Positions 33,438 to 42,099 of a DNA stretch of 64,000 nt are shown here, one piece after another; positions within the stretch are counted from its first letter, which is position 1, and each line of letters starts with the position of its first letter. Origin of the DNA: Catenulispora sp. GP43 (GTDB lineage Bacteria; Actinomycetota; Actinomycetes; Streptomycetales; Catenulisporaceae); assembly GCF_041260665.1 (NCBI RefSeq), contig NZ_JBGCCT010000019.1:182005-246004 (forward strand). Direction: 5' to 3'. The position numbers and the translations under genes were made by a program. The notes below the pieces were generated by a model that saw nothing but the letters and a program-made list of their open reading frames with translations, did no database searches and was not told the origin of the DNA.

Positions 33438-35942
33438 CTAGACGGCAGCCACAGCGACAGGGCGCTCCGCGGGCTCCAGGGCGAGGTCCAGGACCTCGCG
33501 CACGTCGCCGACCAGGTGCACGGTCAGCTTGTCCAGCACCTCGGCCGGGACGTCGTCCAGGTCGGGGCCGTTGCGCTTGGGCAGCAGCACGGTCGTGGCA
33601 CCGGCCTGGTGCGCGGCCAGCAGCTTCTGCTTCACGCCACCGATCGGCAGGACCCGGCCGGTCAGGGACACCTCACCGGTCATCGCCACGTCCTTGCGGA
33701 CCAGGCGGCCGCTCAGCAGCGAGGCCAGCGCGGTGGTCATCGTGACGCCGGCGCTCGGGCCGTCCTTGGGCTGGGCCCCGGCCGGCACGTGGACGTGCAC
33801 CGCGCGCTTGCTGAGGTCGGCCACCGGCAGCTCCAGCTCGGCGCCGTGCGAGCGCAGGTAGCTCAGCGCGATCTGCGCCGACTCCTTCATCACGTCGCCC
33901 AGCTGGCCGGTCAGGGTCACGCCGGTGCCGCCGGTCTCCGGGTCGGACAGCGAGGCCTCGACGAACAGGACCTCGCCGCCGGCGCCGGTCACCGCCAGGC
34001 CCGTCGCCACGCCCGGCACGGCCAGGCGGTCGGCGGTCTCGGGGGTGTGGCGGGGACGGCCCAGGTAGTCCTTCAGGTTCTCGACCGTGATGGTGAGCTT
34101 GGCCTTCGAACCCTCGGGGGCGACCGCAGAGTCCTTCACCTCGGCCTCGGCCGAAGCCGGTGCGTCGGTGGAAGCGTCCGCAGTGTCCTGATCCAGAACC
34201 GGCGTCTGGCTTTTGGCGGCGGCTTCGGAGTCGGCCAGGGCCGTCTTCGCCGCGACCTTGCGCAGCACCCGGGAGATGGCGCGCTCCAGGTCGCGCACAC
34301 CGGCTTCCCGCGTGTACTGCTGGGCCAGCAGCCGCAGCGCCTCGTCGTCGAACTCCACCTCGTCGACGGACAGCCCGGCGCGGTCGATCTGGCGCGGCAG
34401 CAGGTGGTCGCGGGCGATCAGGACCTTCTCGTCCTCGGTGTAGCCGTCCAGGCGCACCAGCTCCATGCGGTCCAGCAGCGGGCCGGGGATGGACTCCAGG
34501 ACGTTGGCCGTGGCCAGGAACACCACGTCCGACAGGTCGAGCTCGACCTCCAGGTAGTGGTCGCGGAACGTGTGGTTCTGCGCCGGGTCCAAGACCTCCA
34601 GCAGGGCCGCCGTCGGGTCGCCGCGGTAGTCGGCGCCGACCTTGTCGATCTCGTCGAGCAGCACGACCGGGTTCATCGTGCCGGCGTCCTTGATCGCCCG
34701 GACGATGCGGCCCGGCAGCGCGCCGACGTAGGTACGCCGGTGACCGCGGATCTCCGCCTCGTCGCGCACGCCGCCCAGGGCGACGCGGACGAACTTGCGG
34801 CCCATGGCGCGCGCCACGGACTCCCCGAGGCTGGTCTTGCCGACGCCGGGCGGGCCGACCAGGGCCAGCACCGCGCCGGAGCGACGGCCGCCGACCAGCT
34901 CCAGGCCCTTGTCCTGCCGCTTCTTTCGCACGGCCAGGTACTCGACGATGCGCTCCTTGACGTCGTCCAGGCCGGCGTGGTCGGCGTCCAGGACGGCGCG
35001 GGCGCCGGCGATGTCGTAGGAGTCCTCGGAGCGCTCGCTCCAGGGCATCTCCAGGACGGTGTCCAGCCAGGTGCGGATCCAGCCGGCCTCGGGGTTCTGG
35101 TCCCCGGAGCGCTCCAGCTTGTCCACTTCCTTCAGCGCCGCCTCGCGGACCTTGTCGGGAAGGTCAGCGGTCTCGACGCGGGAGCGGTAGTCCTCCTCCT
35201 CGGAGGCCTCCTTGCCGTCGAGCTCGGCCAGTTCCTTGCGGATCGCGGAGAGCTGGCGGCGGAGCAGAAATTCGCGCTGCTGCTTCTCCAGGCCGTCCTC
35301 GACGTCCTTGCGGATGGTCTCGCTGACGTCCAGTTCCACCAGGTGTTCGCGGCCCCAGGTCAGCAGCTTCTCCAGCCGCTCGTCGACGCTGAGCGTCTCC
35401 AGCAGCTCGACCTTCTGCACGGCCTTCAGGTACGGGGCGTAGCCGGCGGAGTCGGCCAGCTGCGAGGGGTCGGAGATCTGCTGCACCATGTCGACGACCT
35501 GGAAGGCCTCGCGGTGCTGCAGGATCTGGATGGCCAGGTCCTTGTACTCCTTGGCCAGCTCGCGGGTCTTGGCGGTGATCGGCGGCTCCTCGAGCACGAT
35601 CGCCTCGACCCACAGGGCGGCACCGGGACCGGTGGTCCCGACGCCGATGGTGGCCCGGTTGGTGCCGCGCACGACGGCGACCATGCGCCCGGAGCCGGCC
35701 ATCCGGCCGGTCTGCTCGATGATGCCCACCACGCCGGACTTGGCGTAGGTGCCGTCCAGCCGCGGCACGAGCAGCACCTGCGGCTTGCCCCCGCGGGTGG
35801 GGCCGTTGGCGGCGGCGTCGACGGCCGCGCGGGTCTCGGAGTCGGACAAATCCAGCGGCACGACCATGCCCGGCAGGACGACGGCGTCGTCCAGCGGGAT
35901 GACCGGGAAGGCCTTGGTCGCGCCGGTCATGTTCTCACTCAT
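33438..35942 (-). CDS. lon: ATP-dependent protease Lon
   Basis: This 834-residue cytoplasmic AAA+ serine protease degrades damaged and some regulatory proteins. The N-terminal substrate domain begins [19 protein letters not shown]. The ATPase has Walker [10 protein letters not shown] (about 360-368) and Walker [10 protein letters not shown]. The protease domain has catalytic Ser in [10 protein letters not shown] (about 730) and Lys in [10 protein letters not shown] about 40 residues later. An acidic low-complexity insert ([15 protein letters not shown] region) separates the two. ATG 35942 ([12 protein letters not shown]) is chosen over 35984 because AGGGAG is upstream and the longer start would overlap the HspR site at 35969-35989. 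Confidence 0.97.
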   Translation of the reverse strand: MSENMTGATKAFPVIPLDDAVVLPGMVVPLDLSDSETRAAVDAAANGPTRGGKPQVLLVPRLDGTYAKSGVVGIIEQTGRMAGSGRMVAVVRGTNRATIGVGTTGPGAALWVEAIVLEEPPITAKTRELAKEYKDLAIQILQHREAFQVVDMVQQISDPSQLADSAGYAPYLKAVQKVELLETLSVDERLEKLLTWGREHLVELDVSETIRKDVEDGLEKQQREFLLRRQLSAIRKELAELDGKEASEEEDYRSRVETADLPDKVREAALKEVDKLERSGDQNPEAGWIRTWLDTVLEMPWSERSEDSYDIAGARAVLDADHAGLDDVKERIVEYLAVRKKRQDKGLELVGGRRSGAVLALVGPPGVGKTSLGESVARAMGRKFVRVALGGVRDEAEIRGHRRTYVGALPGRIVRAIKDAGTMNPVVLLDEIDKVGADYRGDPTAALLEVLDPAQNHTFRDHYLEVELDLSDVVFLATANVLESIPGPLLDRMELVRLDGYTEDEKVLIARDHLLPRQIDRAGLSVDEVEFDDEALRLLAQQYTREAGVRDLERAISRVLRKVAAKTALADSEAAAKSQTPVLDQDTADASTDAPASAEAEVKDSAVAPEGSKAKLTITVENLKDYLGRPRHTPETADRLAVPGVATGLAVTGAGGEVLFVEASLSDPETGGTGVTLTGQLGDVMKESAQIALSYLRSHGAELELPVADLSKRAVHVHVPAGAQPKDGPSAGVTMTTALASLLSGRLVRKDVAMTGEVSLTGRVLPIGGVKQKLLAAHQAGATTVLLPKRNGPDLDDVPAEVLDKLTVHLVGDVREVLDLALEPAERPVAVAAV

Positions 35943-35968
35943 TCGCTGTGGCTCCCTACAAGAAGTAA

Positions 35969-35989
35969 GTTGAGTCTGACTCACTCAAT
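35969..35989. promoter_or_regulatory. HAIR-type HspR operator upstream of lon
   Basis: TTGAGT (35970-35975), seven bases, then ACTCAA (35983-35988) reproduces the HspR-associated inverted repeat CTTGAGT-N7-ACTCAAG at 12 of 14 positions. It lies 27 bases upstream of the lon ATG. HspR controls dnaK, clpB and lon in Streptomyces, so heat-shock repression of lon is expected. Confidence 0.8.
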
Positions 35990-36150
35990 GTCTGTGAGCC
36001 GACTGGTGTTCCCGGGGAGCTGTTCGCTGTGAGCGATCGACGGGATGGGATGGGATTCCGGCTGGTCAGGAGGCCTTTCGAGGCGATGGGGCGATCGCCC
36101 GGAGCGCAACGGCCGATAACCGGAACGCAGCATCCGACTGGGTTGAAGGC

Positions 36151-36496
36151 ATGCCGCACTCCACACCTGCCGCTTACGACGCGATCGCCGACTGGTACGA
36201 GGCGGAGTTCCTCGCCGCCCAGGCCAACGCTGAGCACCTCCCTGTCGGAACGCATACCCTCGACGCGGTGATCGCGGTCATGGTGCACACCGATATGCCG
36301 GGCTTCGCACAGGGTCGTCGCCGAAGCCACAAGAGTTCTGCGACCTGGCGGAACGCTCATCCACGTCGACGTCCATCCCTGTTTCTGCGGCGGCTTCGCC
36401 GACCGGACCGACCCCGAAGCCACTGCGCGCCGGCAAACCAAGGCGCTAAGGGGTTATCGGTGGCAGCGCAGCGCGGGGCCGAACACGATGGAGTGA
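36151..36496 (+). pseudogene. Decayed class I SAM-dependent methyltransferase
   Basis: It starts like a methyltransferase (MPHSTPAAYDAIADWYEAEF) but the glycine-rich SAM-binding core is deleted: by residue 38 it already reads THTLDAVIAVMVHTDMPGFAQ. One extra G near 36315 then shifts the frame. The next frame continues VAEATRVLRPGGTLIHVDVH then PCFCGGFADRTDPEA and ends at TGA 36494-36496. Both the internal deletion and the frameshift make it non-functional. The stop overlaps the next gene's ATG by one base, so it once was translationally coupled to it. Confidence 0.75.
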
Positions 36497-37083
36497 TGGG
36501 GAGAACGGTGGCCGAGGCGGCGCGGGAGTACGAACGACTCGTCGCGGGATTGGCCGGACAGATGATCGTCGGCGTCGACTACTTCGTGCTGTGCGGTGGC
36601 GAGGACGGCACCGAGCCCGAGGACTGGGACCGCGGCGGCTGGCACGAGCCGACGATGGGCGTCGAGCTGCTGATGGCCGACGGCGAGAAGTACTCGGCGG
36701 TCTGGGACCACACCTTCGACTACTACGGGATCGAGCTGTACCGCTCGCCGATCACCGATCATGTGCGCACCACCGAGAACGGGGGTACGACGGCACGGTG
36801 CGCGCTCACGGGGAATCCGGCGTGGGCCGGGATCGTGTCGGAGCCGATTGAGTCCTCGACGATCCAGTGGCTGACGGACGAGCCGCATTCGGCGGCCGTC
36901 GTTCCGCTGGCGATCCGTCTTCGTACGGCGAAGGGGCAGGTGTGGATCGGTGTCGGCGTGCTTGCCGGCCTCACGCCGGATGACCGGTTCCGCCTGGCCA
37001 CCGACGACGTCTTCGTCGCCTTCGGCCCGGAGTCCGAGCCGGTCCGGCAGCTTCGCGAGCTGGGTCCTCAGGCCATGAACTGA
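36496..37083 (+). CDS. Protein of unknown function
   Basis: This 195-residue soluble protein begins MGRTVAEAAREYERLVAGL, followed by VGVDYFVLCGGEDG, a tryptophan-rich middle (EPEDWDRGGWHEP, AVWDHTFDYYGIELYRSP) and IRLRTAKGQVWIGVGVLAG. It has no signal peptide, membrane helix or recognised domain. ATG 36496 overlaps the decayed methyltransferase stop; GTG 36508 with GGGGAG upstream is an equally good start. It is intact, unlike its neighbours on both sides, so it may still be under selection. Confidence 0.65.
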   Translation: MGRTVAEAAREYERLVAGLAGQMIVGVDYFVLCGGEDGTEPEDWDRGGWHEPTMGVELLMADGEKYSAVWDHTFDYYGIELYRSPITDHVRTTENGGTTARCALTGNPAWAGIVSEPIESSTIQWLTDEPHSAAVVPLAIRLRTAKGQVWIGVGVLAGLTPDDRFRLATDDVFVAFGPESEPVRQLRELGPQAMN

Positions 37084-37568
37084 TCGTGCCGCGCGTAAAG
37101 CTCGGTCCACTCCTGCTCCGACAGCTGCCGCCCCTCGCCCCGGATCGCCGCCAGTTCCTCGAAGTACGGCTCGCGCGGCGCGCCGGGTGCGAACAGCACC
37201 AGCATCGAGGCCGCCTCGCCGGAGGTGTTGGCGAAGCTGTGGACGCCGCCGGGCGGCACGAACAGGTAGTCGCCCGCGCTCGCCTCGCGCCAGGTGTCGC
37301 CGTCGTACAGGGCGACGCTGCCGTCCAGGATGAAGAACGCCTCGGAGAAGGTCTTGTGGAAGTGGCCTGACGAGGCCGCCGGCTTCGGTGTTCCCGGGAG
37401 CATGTCTCAGCGGTACAGGCCGTACCGGCCTTCGGTGCTCTGGCCGGTCGACAGCAGGCTGACGCGTGAGGCGGTGCCGATGTTCAGCTCGGGGTCGGCG
37501 TCGGCGGTGCGGAAGGTGGCGCTGACTTCGCCCCGGTCGGCGAAGTAGCGGGGTGAGGGGTAGGTCAT
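37068..37568 (-). pseudogene. Cupin-domain gene interrupted by one nonsense codon
   Basis: One continuous frame from ATG 37568 reads MTYPSPRYFADRGEVSATFR to GRYGLYR, then TGA (37409-37407, codon 54), then DMLPGTPKPAASSGHFHKTF and on to residue 166. Homologous cupins typically have Trp at this point (GLYRWDM), so TGG to TGA is the likely change. All metal ligands (HFH, Glu in SEAF, His in GGVHSF) lie after the stop. Re-initiation at ATG 37403 would give a 111-residue core cupin. Its 3' end overlaps the unknown gene by 16 bp. Confidence 0.75.
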
Positions 37569-37758
37569 GGCCCGAACACTACGGGCGGCTTCCGGGCGGA
37601 GGTAGGGCCGATCATGGCCTGCGCGACTGGGCCACTCGCCGCCGAGCACCCACCGGGCACCGGCAGGCACCGGCAGGCACCGGCGAAATCGCGCCGAATA
37701 CTGAGACGGATATCCCGCGATATTGACGTTCACTGAGTTGTGATGTCATTCTCAGAAC

Positions 37759-37842
37759 ATGAGACGCGCCACCATTCTCGTGGCTCGCCGTCACGTCGAT
37801 CTGCGCCGGACCGCGAGCGCGATCTGTCCTGCGTGCGGGTGA
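37759..37842 (+). CDS. 27-residue leader peptide of the actinobacterial sulfur/cysteine type
   Basis: The ORF encodes MRRATILVARRHVDLRRTAS then AICPACG. It fits the RRHVDLxRxxSAxC pattern of short leader peptides that actinobacteria place before sulfur-metabolism genes, with Cys at positions 23 and 26 near the stop. It lies 120 bases upstream of a flavin monooxygenase of the sulfur-acquisition family. Ribosome stalling at the Cys codons when cysteine is scarce could control the hairpin at 37899-37924. The bases upstream (37569-37758) hold only short GGCACCGGCA repeats at 37657-37685 and no gene. Confidence 0.75.
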   Translation: MRRATILVARRHVDLRRTASAICPACG

Positions 37843-37868
37843 GGCCGCTTCGCCCTTGAGCTGGGCTT

Positions 37869-37924
37869 GAGGCATCCTCCAGAGGCATTAGTTTCTGCCT
37901 CCGAAATATTCGGAGTCCATTTTT
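37869..37924 (+). promoter_or_regulatory. Attenuator-like structure between leader peptide and flavin monooxygenase
   Basis: CTCCGAA (37899-37905) and TTCGGAG (37909-37915) form a terminator-like stem followed by TCCA and TTTTT (37920-37924). A competing stem pairs GAGGCA (37882-37887, with another copy at 37869-37874) with TGCCTC (37896-37901), which shares three bases with the terminator arm. This mutually exclusive arrangement suits transcription attenuation by the leader peptide. Confidence 0.65.
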
Positions 37925-37962
37925 CTCCGCCACCGAAGAATCCCATTCCGGGGAGCACTCTC

Positions 37963-39351
37963 ATGCCCGCACGCAATCCACGCCGGCTCCATCTGAACGC
38001 ATTCCTTCACGCCCCCGGCCACCACGACGCCGCCTGGCGCCATCCGGACAGCGGGGGCCACCGGGCCCTGGACGTCGACTACCACATCGAGCTCGCCCGG
38101 ACCGCCGAGCGCGGGTTGTTCGACGCCGTCTTCCTCGGGGACAGCCTGGCGGTGCGCAGCCGGCCCGACGCGACCGTGGCCGCCGGGCTGGAGCCGCTGA
38201 CGCTGCTGACCGCGCTGGCCACCGCCACCGAGCACATCGGCCTGATCGCCACCGCCTCGACCACCTTCTACGAGCCCTACATCCTGGCGCGCACCCTGGC
38301 CTCGCTGGACCACATCTCGCACGGCCGCGCCGGCTGGAACGTGGCCGCCGGAGGTGATCTGGCCGAGGCCGCGAACTTCAACCTGGACGAGCCGGTCGAG
38401 CGCGCGGTGCGCTACGAGCGCGCGGCGGAGTTCCTGGACGTCACCACGCAGCTGTGGGACAGCTGGGCCGACGACGCCGTCGTGCACGACCGCCGCGCCG
38501 GCCGCTACGCCGACCCCGAGCGCATCCGCGAGGTGGAGCACACCGGCCTGTTCTTCAAGGTCCGGGGACCGCTGAACGTCCAGCGCACGCCCCAGGGCTG
38601 GCCGCTGCTGGTGCACTCGGCCTCCTCGGCCGTCGGCCAGGAGTTCGCGGCGCGCTACGCCGAAGTGGTTCTCACCGCCCAGCAGAACCTCGGTGACGCC
38701 GCGGCGTTCGCGCTGGAGGTGAAGTCGCGGGCCGCCGCCTACGGCCGGGAGGCGGACGTCCCGGTCATCATGCCGGGCATCGCCCCGGTCGTCGGCTCCA
38801 CGGAGGCCGAGGCGCGGCGCCTGGCCCGGGAGCTGAGCGAGTTGCAGCTGGTGGAGCCCGGGGTGAGCCAGCTGTCGGACCTGCTGGACGTCGACGTGGC
38901 GGGGCTCGAGCCCGACCGGCCGATCCCCGCCGGGCTGCTGCCGCGCGAGGAGGAACTGGCCGACCACCGATTCGCCGGCTCCTGGTCGACGATACAGATC
39001 ACCGATCTGGCGATCCGGGAGCGGCTGACGGTCCGGCAGATCGTCGCGCGCCTGAGCGGCGGACGCGGCTACCGCACGGTGGTCGGCACGCCCGAGCAGA
39101 TCGCCGACTCGATGCAGGAGTGGTCGCAGGCCGGGGCCGCCGACGGCTTCACCGTCGCGCCGCCGATCCTGCCGGGCGGACTGGCCTCTTTCGTCGACCA
39201 GGTGGTGCCGGTGCTACAACGACGAGGTCTGTTCCGCACCGAGTACGACCTGGGCACATTGCGGGAGCGGTTCGGGGTGGAGCGTCCGGAGGATCATTTC
39301 CCCGAGCGCGCGACGGCTCCTGTGCGGCGGCCGACGCTGGCCCGCGTCTAA
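37963..39351 (+). CDS. LLM-class flavin monooxygenase, NtaA/SnaA/DszA type
   Basis: This 462-residue FMNH2-dependent monooxygenase has the features of the nitrilotriacetate/pristinamycin/DszA group: RRLHLNAFLHAPGHHDAAWR at the N-terminus, LARTAERGLFDAVFLGDSLA, ISHGRAGWNVAAGGDLAEAANF (shown here as ISHGRAGWNV), PLLVHSASSAVGQEFAARYA and RLSGGRGYRTVVGTPEQIAD. Members oxidise sulfonates, thiophenes or aminoacetates and need a partner flavin reductase, which is not adjacent. ATG 37963 has GGGGAG about 8 bases upstream. The Cys-type leader peptide and attenuator upstream suggest a role in organic sulfur acquisition. Confidence 0.93.
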   Translation: MPARNPRRLHLNAFLHAPGHHDAAWRHPDSGGHRALDVDYHIELARTAERGLFDAVFLGDSLAVRSRPDATVAAGLEPLTLLTALATATEHIGLIATASTTFYEPYILARTLASLDHISHGRAGWNVAAGGDLAEAANFNLDEPVERAVRYERAAEFLDVTTQLWDSWADDAVVHDRRAGRYADPERIREVEHTGLFFKVRGPLNVQRTPQGWPLLVHSASSAVGQEFAARYAEVVLTAQQNLGDAAAFALEVKSRAAAYGREADVPVIMPGIAPVVGSTEAEARRLARELSELQLVEPGVSQLSDLLDVDVAGLEPDRPIPAGLLPREEELADHRFAGSWSTIQITDLAIRERLTVRQIVARLSGGRGYRTVVGTPEQIADSMQEWSQAGAADGFTVAPPILPGGLASFVDQVVPVLQRRGLFRTEYDLGTLRERFGVERPEDHFPERATAPVRRPTLARV

Positions 39352-39819
39352 CAATCGTGTTCTGAATAACCACCGATTCAGGTGTATTGAATCAGGTGTA
39401 TTGAATACAGACTCCGCGTCCTGACACTGCCGGCAGGACGCGGACCCGCCGGGGTGGCTGAGCTGTGGGAGGATCGGCCGCCCCGGCGCCTTCGGGCTGA
39501 ATACCGGTATCGGGGTCACACCGGCGGTTTGACCAGGCCGTAGCTCACCGCGCACGCCGCAGCCTGAAGCCGGGAGTTCACGCTCAGCGGCGGTGCGCCG
39601 AATTCCTGGGTGGGCCGCCGCACGGTCACCGCGTGTCGGACTAATACGGGGTCGTAGTACCCGGTGCCAGGGCGTGCAGCGGTCCGGCGTCCTCCTCGCT
39701 GGTCAGCCCAAGCAGCTTCGAGTGGCTCTTGCTGCGGCGCTGAAACACGGCGCGCGCCGGGGAAGTGGTTCCCCGGCGCGCGCCGTCGTGGCTGTGCTGG
39801 TGTGGTTGTGCTGGTGTGG
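39352..39819. other. Intergenic region with a tandem repeat, a possible HTH remnant and a terminator
   Basis: Holds a perfect 14-bp duplication (39378-39391, 39392-39405) and a strong hairpin (39749-39784). Between them the minus strand at about 39605-39516 reads SVNSRLQAAACAVSYGLVKP then stop, reminiscent of the C-terminal helix of a LuxR-type helix-turn-helix. This may be a gene relic but is too short to call. Confidence 0.4.
39749..39784 (-). terminator. Perfect 16-bp hairpin downstream of dprE2
   Basis: Arms 39749-39764 and 39769-39784 (GGCGCGCGCCGGGGAA and its complement) are exact with loop GTGG. It lies 36 bases past the dprE2 stop and is the likely transcription end of the DPA operon; no clear T-run follows, as is common in GC-rich actinomycetes. 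Confidence 0.75.
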
Positions 39820-40575
39820 CTACAGCGGGAGCTTGCGGAAGATCGGGCGCGGCACGTGGCGCAGGCCGGACATCACGTAGCGGAAGGCGCCGGGGGCCCA
39901 GACGGTGTGCGAGCCGCGGCGCAGGCCGGTGATGATGGCGTCGGCGACCGCGTCGGGGGTGGTGGCCAGCGGGGCCTTCTCCATGCCGTGGGTCATCTTC
40001 GTGTCGACGAAGCCGGGGCGGACGACCATCACGTGCACGCCGGTGCCGACCAGGCTGTCGCCCAGGCCCTGGGCGAAGGCGTCGAGGCCGGCCTTGGAGG
40101 AGCCGTAGATGAAGTTGGACCTGCGGGCGCGCTCGCCGGCCACCGAGGACAGGACCACGAGGGCGCCGTGTCCCTGCTTCTTCAGCGCCTGGGCCACGAC
40201 GATGCCGCTGGAGACGGCGCCGGTGTAGTTCACGTGGGCGACGGCGGCGGCGCGGGCCGGGTCCTTCTCGTCCTCGGTCTGGTCGCCGAGGACGCCGAAG
40301 GCCATCAGGACCACGTCGATGTCGCCGCCGGCGAAGACCTGGGACAGCACCTTGTCGTGGTCGTCGGTGGCGGCGGCGTCGAAGGCGACCACGTCGACGT
40401 CGGCGCCGAGCTTGCGCAGTTCGGCGGCGTTGTCCTCCAGGCGCTGGGAGGGGCGGCCGGCCAGGAAGATCTTCTTGGTGCGGGCGGCGGCCATCTTGCG
40501 GGCCGTGGCCATGGCGATGTCCGAGGAGCCGCCGAGCACCAGTAGTGACTGGGCCGCGCCCAGGGAGTCCTTCAT
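39820..40575 (-). CDS. dprE2: Decaprenylphospho-beta-D-erythro-pentofuranosid-2-ulose 2-reductase DprE2
   Basis: This 251-residue short-chain dehydrogenase reduces the 2-keto sugar lipid made by DprE1 with NADH, giving decaprenylphosphoryl-D-arabinose, donor for cell-wall arabinan. The Rossmann glycines are in LVLGGSSDIAMATA (about 12-25); the catalytic set is Ser143/144 in VVLSSVAGERARRS, Tyr157 and Lys161 (FIYGSSKAGL). The C-terminus FRYVMSGLRHVPRPIFRKLP is typical of mycobacterial DprE2. ATG 40575 (MKDSLGAAQSLLVLGG) is preferred to 40605. It is the last gene of the ubiA-dprE1-dprE2 run, 58 bp after dprE1. Confidence 0.93.
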   Translation of the reverse strand: MKDSLGAAQSLLVLGGSSDIAMATARKMAAARTKKIFLAGRPSQRLEDNAAELRKLGADVDVVAFDAAATDDHDKVLSQVFAGGDIDVVLMAFGVLGDQTEDEKDPARAAAVAHVNYTGAVSSGIVVAQALKKQGHGALVVLSSVAGERARRSNFIYGSSKAGLDAFAQGLGDSLVGTGVHVMVVRPGFVDTKMTHGMEKAPLATTPDAVADAIITGLRRGSHTVWAPGAFRYVMSGLRHVPRPIFRKLPL

Positions 40576-40633
40576 ATCCGTTGTTCCAATCCGTTGTTGC
40601 TGCAAAGGCCCTGCGACGTTACGTCCTGGGCCT

Positions 40634-42019
40634 CTACAGGTGCAGGCGGCGTGCCTGGTCCGACATGAACACCTGGTGCGGGTCGATCTCGGCCCGCAGC
40701 TTGCGGAACGCCTCCAGGCGCGGGTACATCTCCGCCATCAGCTCCGGCCGCATCCGCGAGTCCTTCGCCAGGTACAGGCGGCCGCCGGCCTCCAGCACCT
40801 TCTCGTCCAGGCCGTCCAGCAGCTGGGCCAGGCCCGGGGTGTTGGTCGGGAAGTCCAGGGCCAGGGTCCAGCCCTTGCTCGGGAACGACAGGTAGCCGGG
40901 GCTGCCCTCGCCGAAGCGCTTGAGCACGGTCAGGGCCGCGGGGGCGCCGTGCGCGGAGATCTGCTCGACGATCCGCCGCAGGGTGTCCTCGGCGCCGAAG
41001 GGGACCACGAACTGCCACTGCAGGAAGCCCGCCGGGCCGTAGACGCGGTTCCACTCCATGATCCCGTCCAGCGGGTGGAAGAAGGCGCCGACGCCCTGGA
41101 TCACGCCTTCCTTGCGGACCGGCGCCTTGCGGAACCACATCTCGTTGAAGGCGCGGCCGGTCATCTTGTTCAGCAGGCCGCTGACCGGGACCGGGGGAAC
41201 CTTGCCCAGGGACAGCGGGGCGAACTTGCGCGGGGCCTTGCGGACCTTGGCCGGGAGCTCGTCGAGCTTGGCGAAGTCGCCGCAGGTCAGGACCGAGCGG
41301 CCGAGGTTGCGGCCGGTGGACAGGCAGTCGATCCAGGCCACCGTGTAGGGGTACTTCTCGTCGGTGGCGGCCAGTTCGGCCAGGACGCCGTCCAGGTCCG
41401 GGGCGCGCCAGATGTCGGCCTTGATGCGGGCCGTCTCGACCTTCTTGAAGGCGATGGTGGCCTGGGTGACGATGCCGGTCAGGCCCATGCCGCCGGCGGT
41501 GGCCCAGAACAGCTCGGGCTCGGTGGCCGGGGTGAGGGTGCGGATCTGCCCGTCGGCGCCGAGCAGGTCCATGGACAGCACGTGCTGGCAGAAGGTGCCG
41601 GCGCTGTGGTGGTTCTTGCCGTGGATGTCGGCGCCGATCGCGCCGCCGACGGTGACGTAGCGGGTGCCGGGGGTGACCGGCACGAACCAGCCCAGCGGCA
41701 GCATCGTGTTCATCAGCTGGTGCAGGCTGACGCCGGCCTGGGCGGTGACGATCCCGTTCTCGATGTCGATGGTGAGGATCTTGTCCAGGGAGGTGGTGCG
41801 CACCACCCGGCCGCCGCCGTTCTGGGCCGGGTCGCCGTAGGAGCGGCCCAGGCCCCGGGCGATGACGCCGCGCGGGCCGGCGCCGGCGACCAGCTCGGCG
41901 AGCTGGTCGATCGCCGTGGGGTCGGCGACGTCGGCGACCGAGGGGCTGGTCATGCCCCAGCCGTAGAGGCGCTCGGGGTGCACGTCGGTGCCGGTCGAAC
42001 TCTGCTGTGGCACAGCCAC
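40634..42019 (-). CDS. dprE1: Decaprenylphosphoryl-beta-D-ribose oxidase DprE1
   Basis: This 461-residue FAD-linked oxidase (VAO fold) oxidises the C2 hydroxyl of decaprenylphosphoryl ribose. FAD-binding segments are IARGLGRSYGDPAQNGGG (about 53-70), VPVTPGTRYVTVGGAIGADI (113-132) and HGKNHHSAGTF. The C-terminal cap ends LAKDSRMRPELMAEMYPRLE. Length equals the M. tuberculosis enzyme. The segment GWTLALDF (383-390) places Ala387 where M. tuberculosis has Cys387 (GWNICVDF), the residue attacked by benzothiazinones. GTG 42019 gives this length; GTG 42028 is an alternative. It lies 80 bp after ubiA and is presumably periplasm-facing or membrane-associated like its homolog. Confidence 0.94.
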   Translation of the reverse strand: MAVPQQSSTGTDVHPERLYGWGMTSPSVADVADPTAIDQLAELVAGAGPRGVIARGLGRSYGDPAQNGGGRVVRTTSLDKILTIDIENGIVTAQAGVSLHQLMNTMLPLGWFVPVTPGTRYVTVGGAIGADIHGKNHHSAGTFCQHVLSMDLLGADGQIRTLTPATEPELFWATAGGMGLTGIVTQATIAFKKVETARIKADIWRAPDLDGVLAELAATDEKYPYTVAWIDCLSTGRNLGRSVLTCGDFAKLDELPAKVRKAPRKFAPLSLGKVPPVPVSGLLNKMTGRAFNEMWFRKAPVRKEGVIQGVGAFFHPLDGIMEWNRVYGPAGFLQWQFVVPFGAEDTLRRIVEQISAHGAPAALTVLKRFGEGSPGYLSFPSKGWTLALDFPTNTPGLAQLLDGLDEKVLEAGGRLYLAKDSRMRPELMAEMYPRLEAFRKLRAEIDPHQVFMSDQARRLHL

Positions 42020-42099
42020 GTCTCTCACGTCCCTATATTCATTTCGGCATTCGGTACTGCGGTGCGCCGCCCCGGCCCGGGCCGGGGCGGCCTGCGGGC

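Noticed and set aside
30913..37568. Explanation of the graveyard as a mobile element insertion
   Set aside because: No transposase, integrase, terminal inverted repeat or tRNA attachment site was seen.
39516..39605. LuxR-type helix-turn-helix C-terminal relic
   Set aside because: Only about 25 residues resemble the family; too short to annotate as a gene or pseudogene with confidence.
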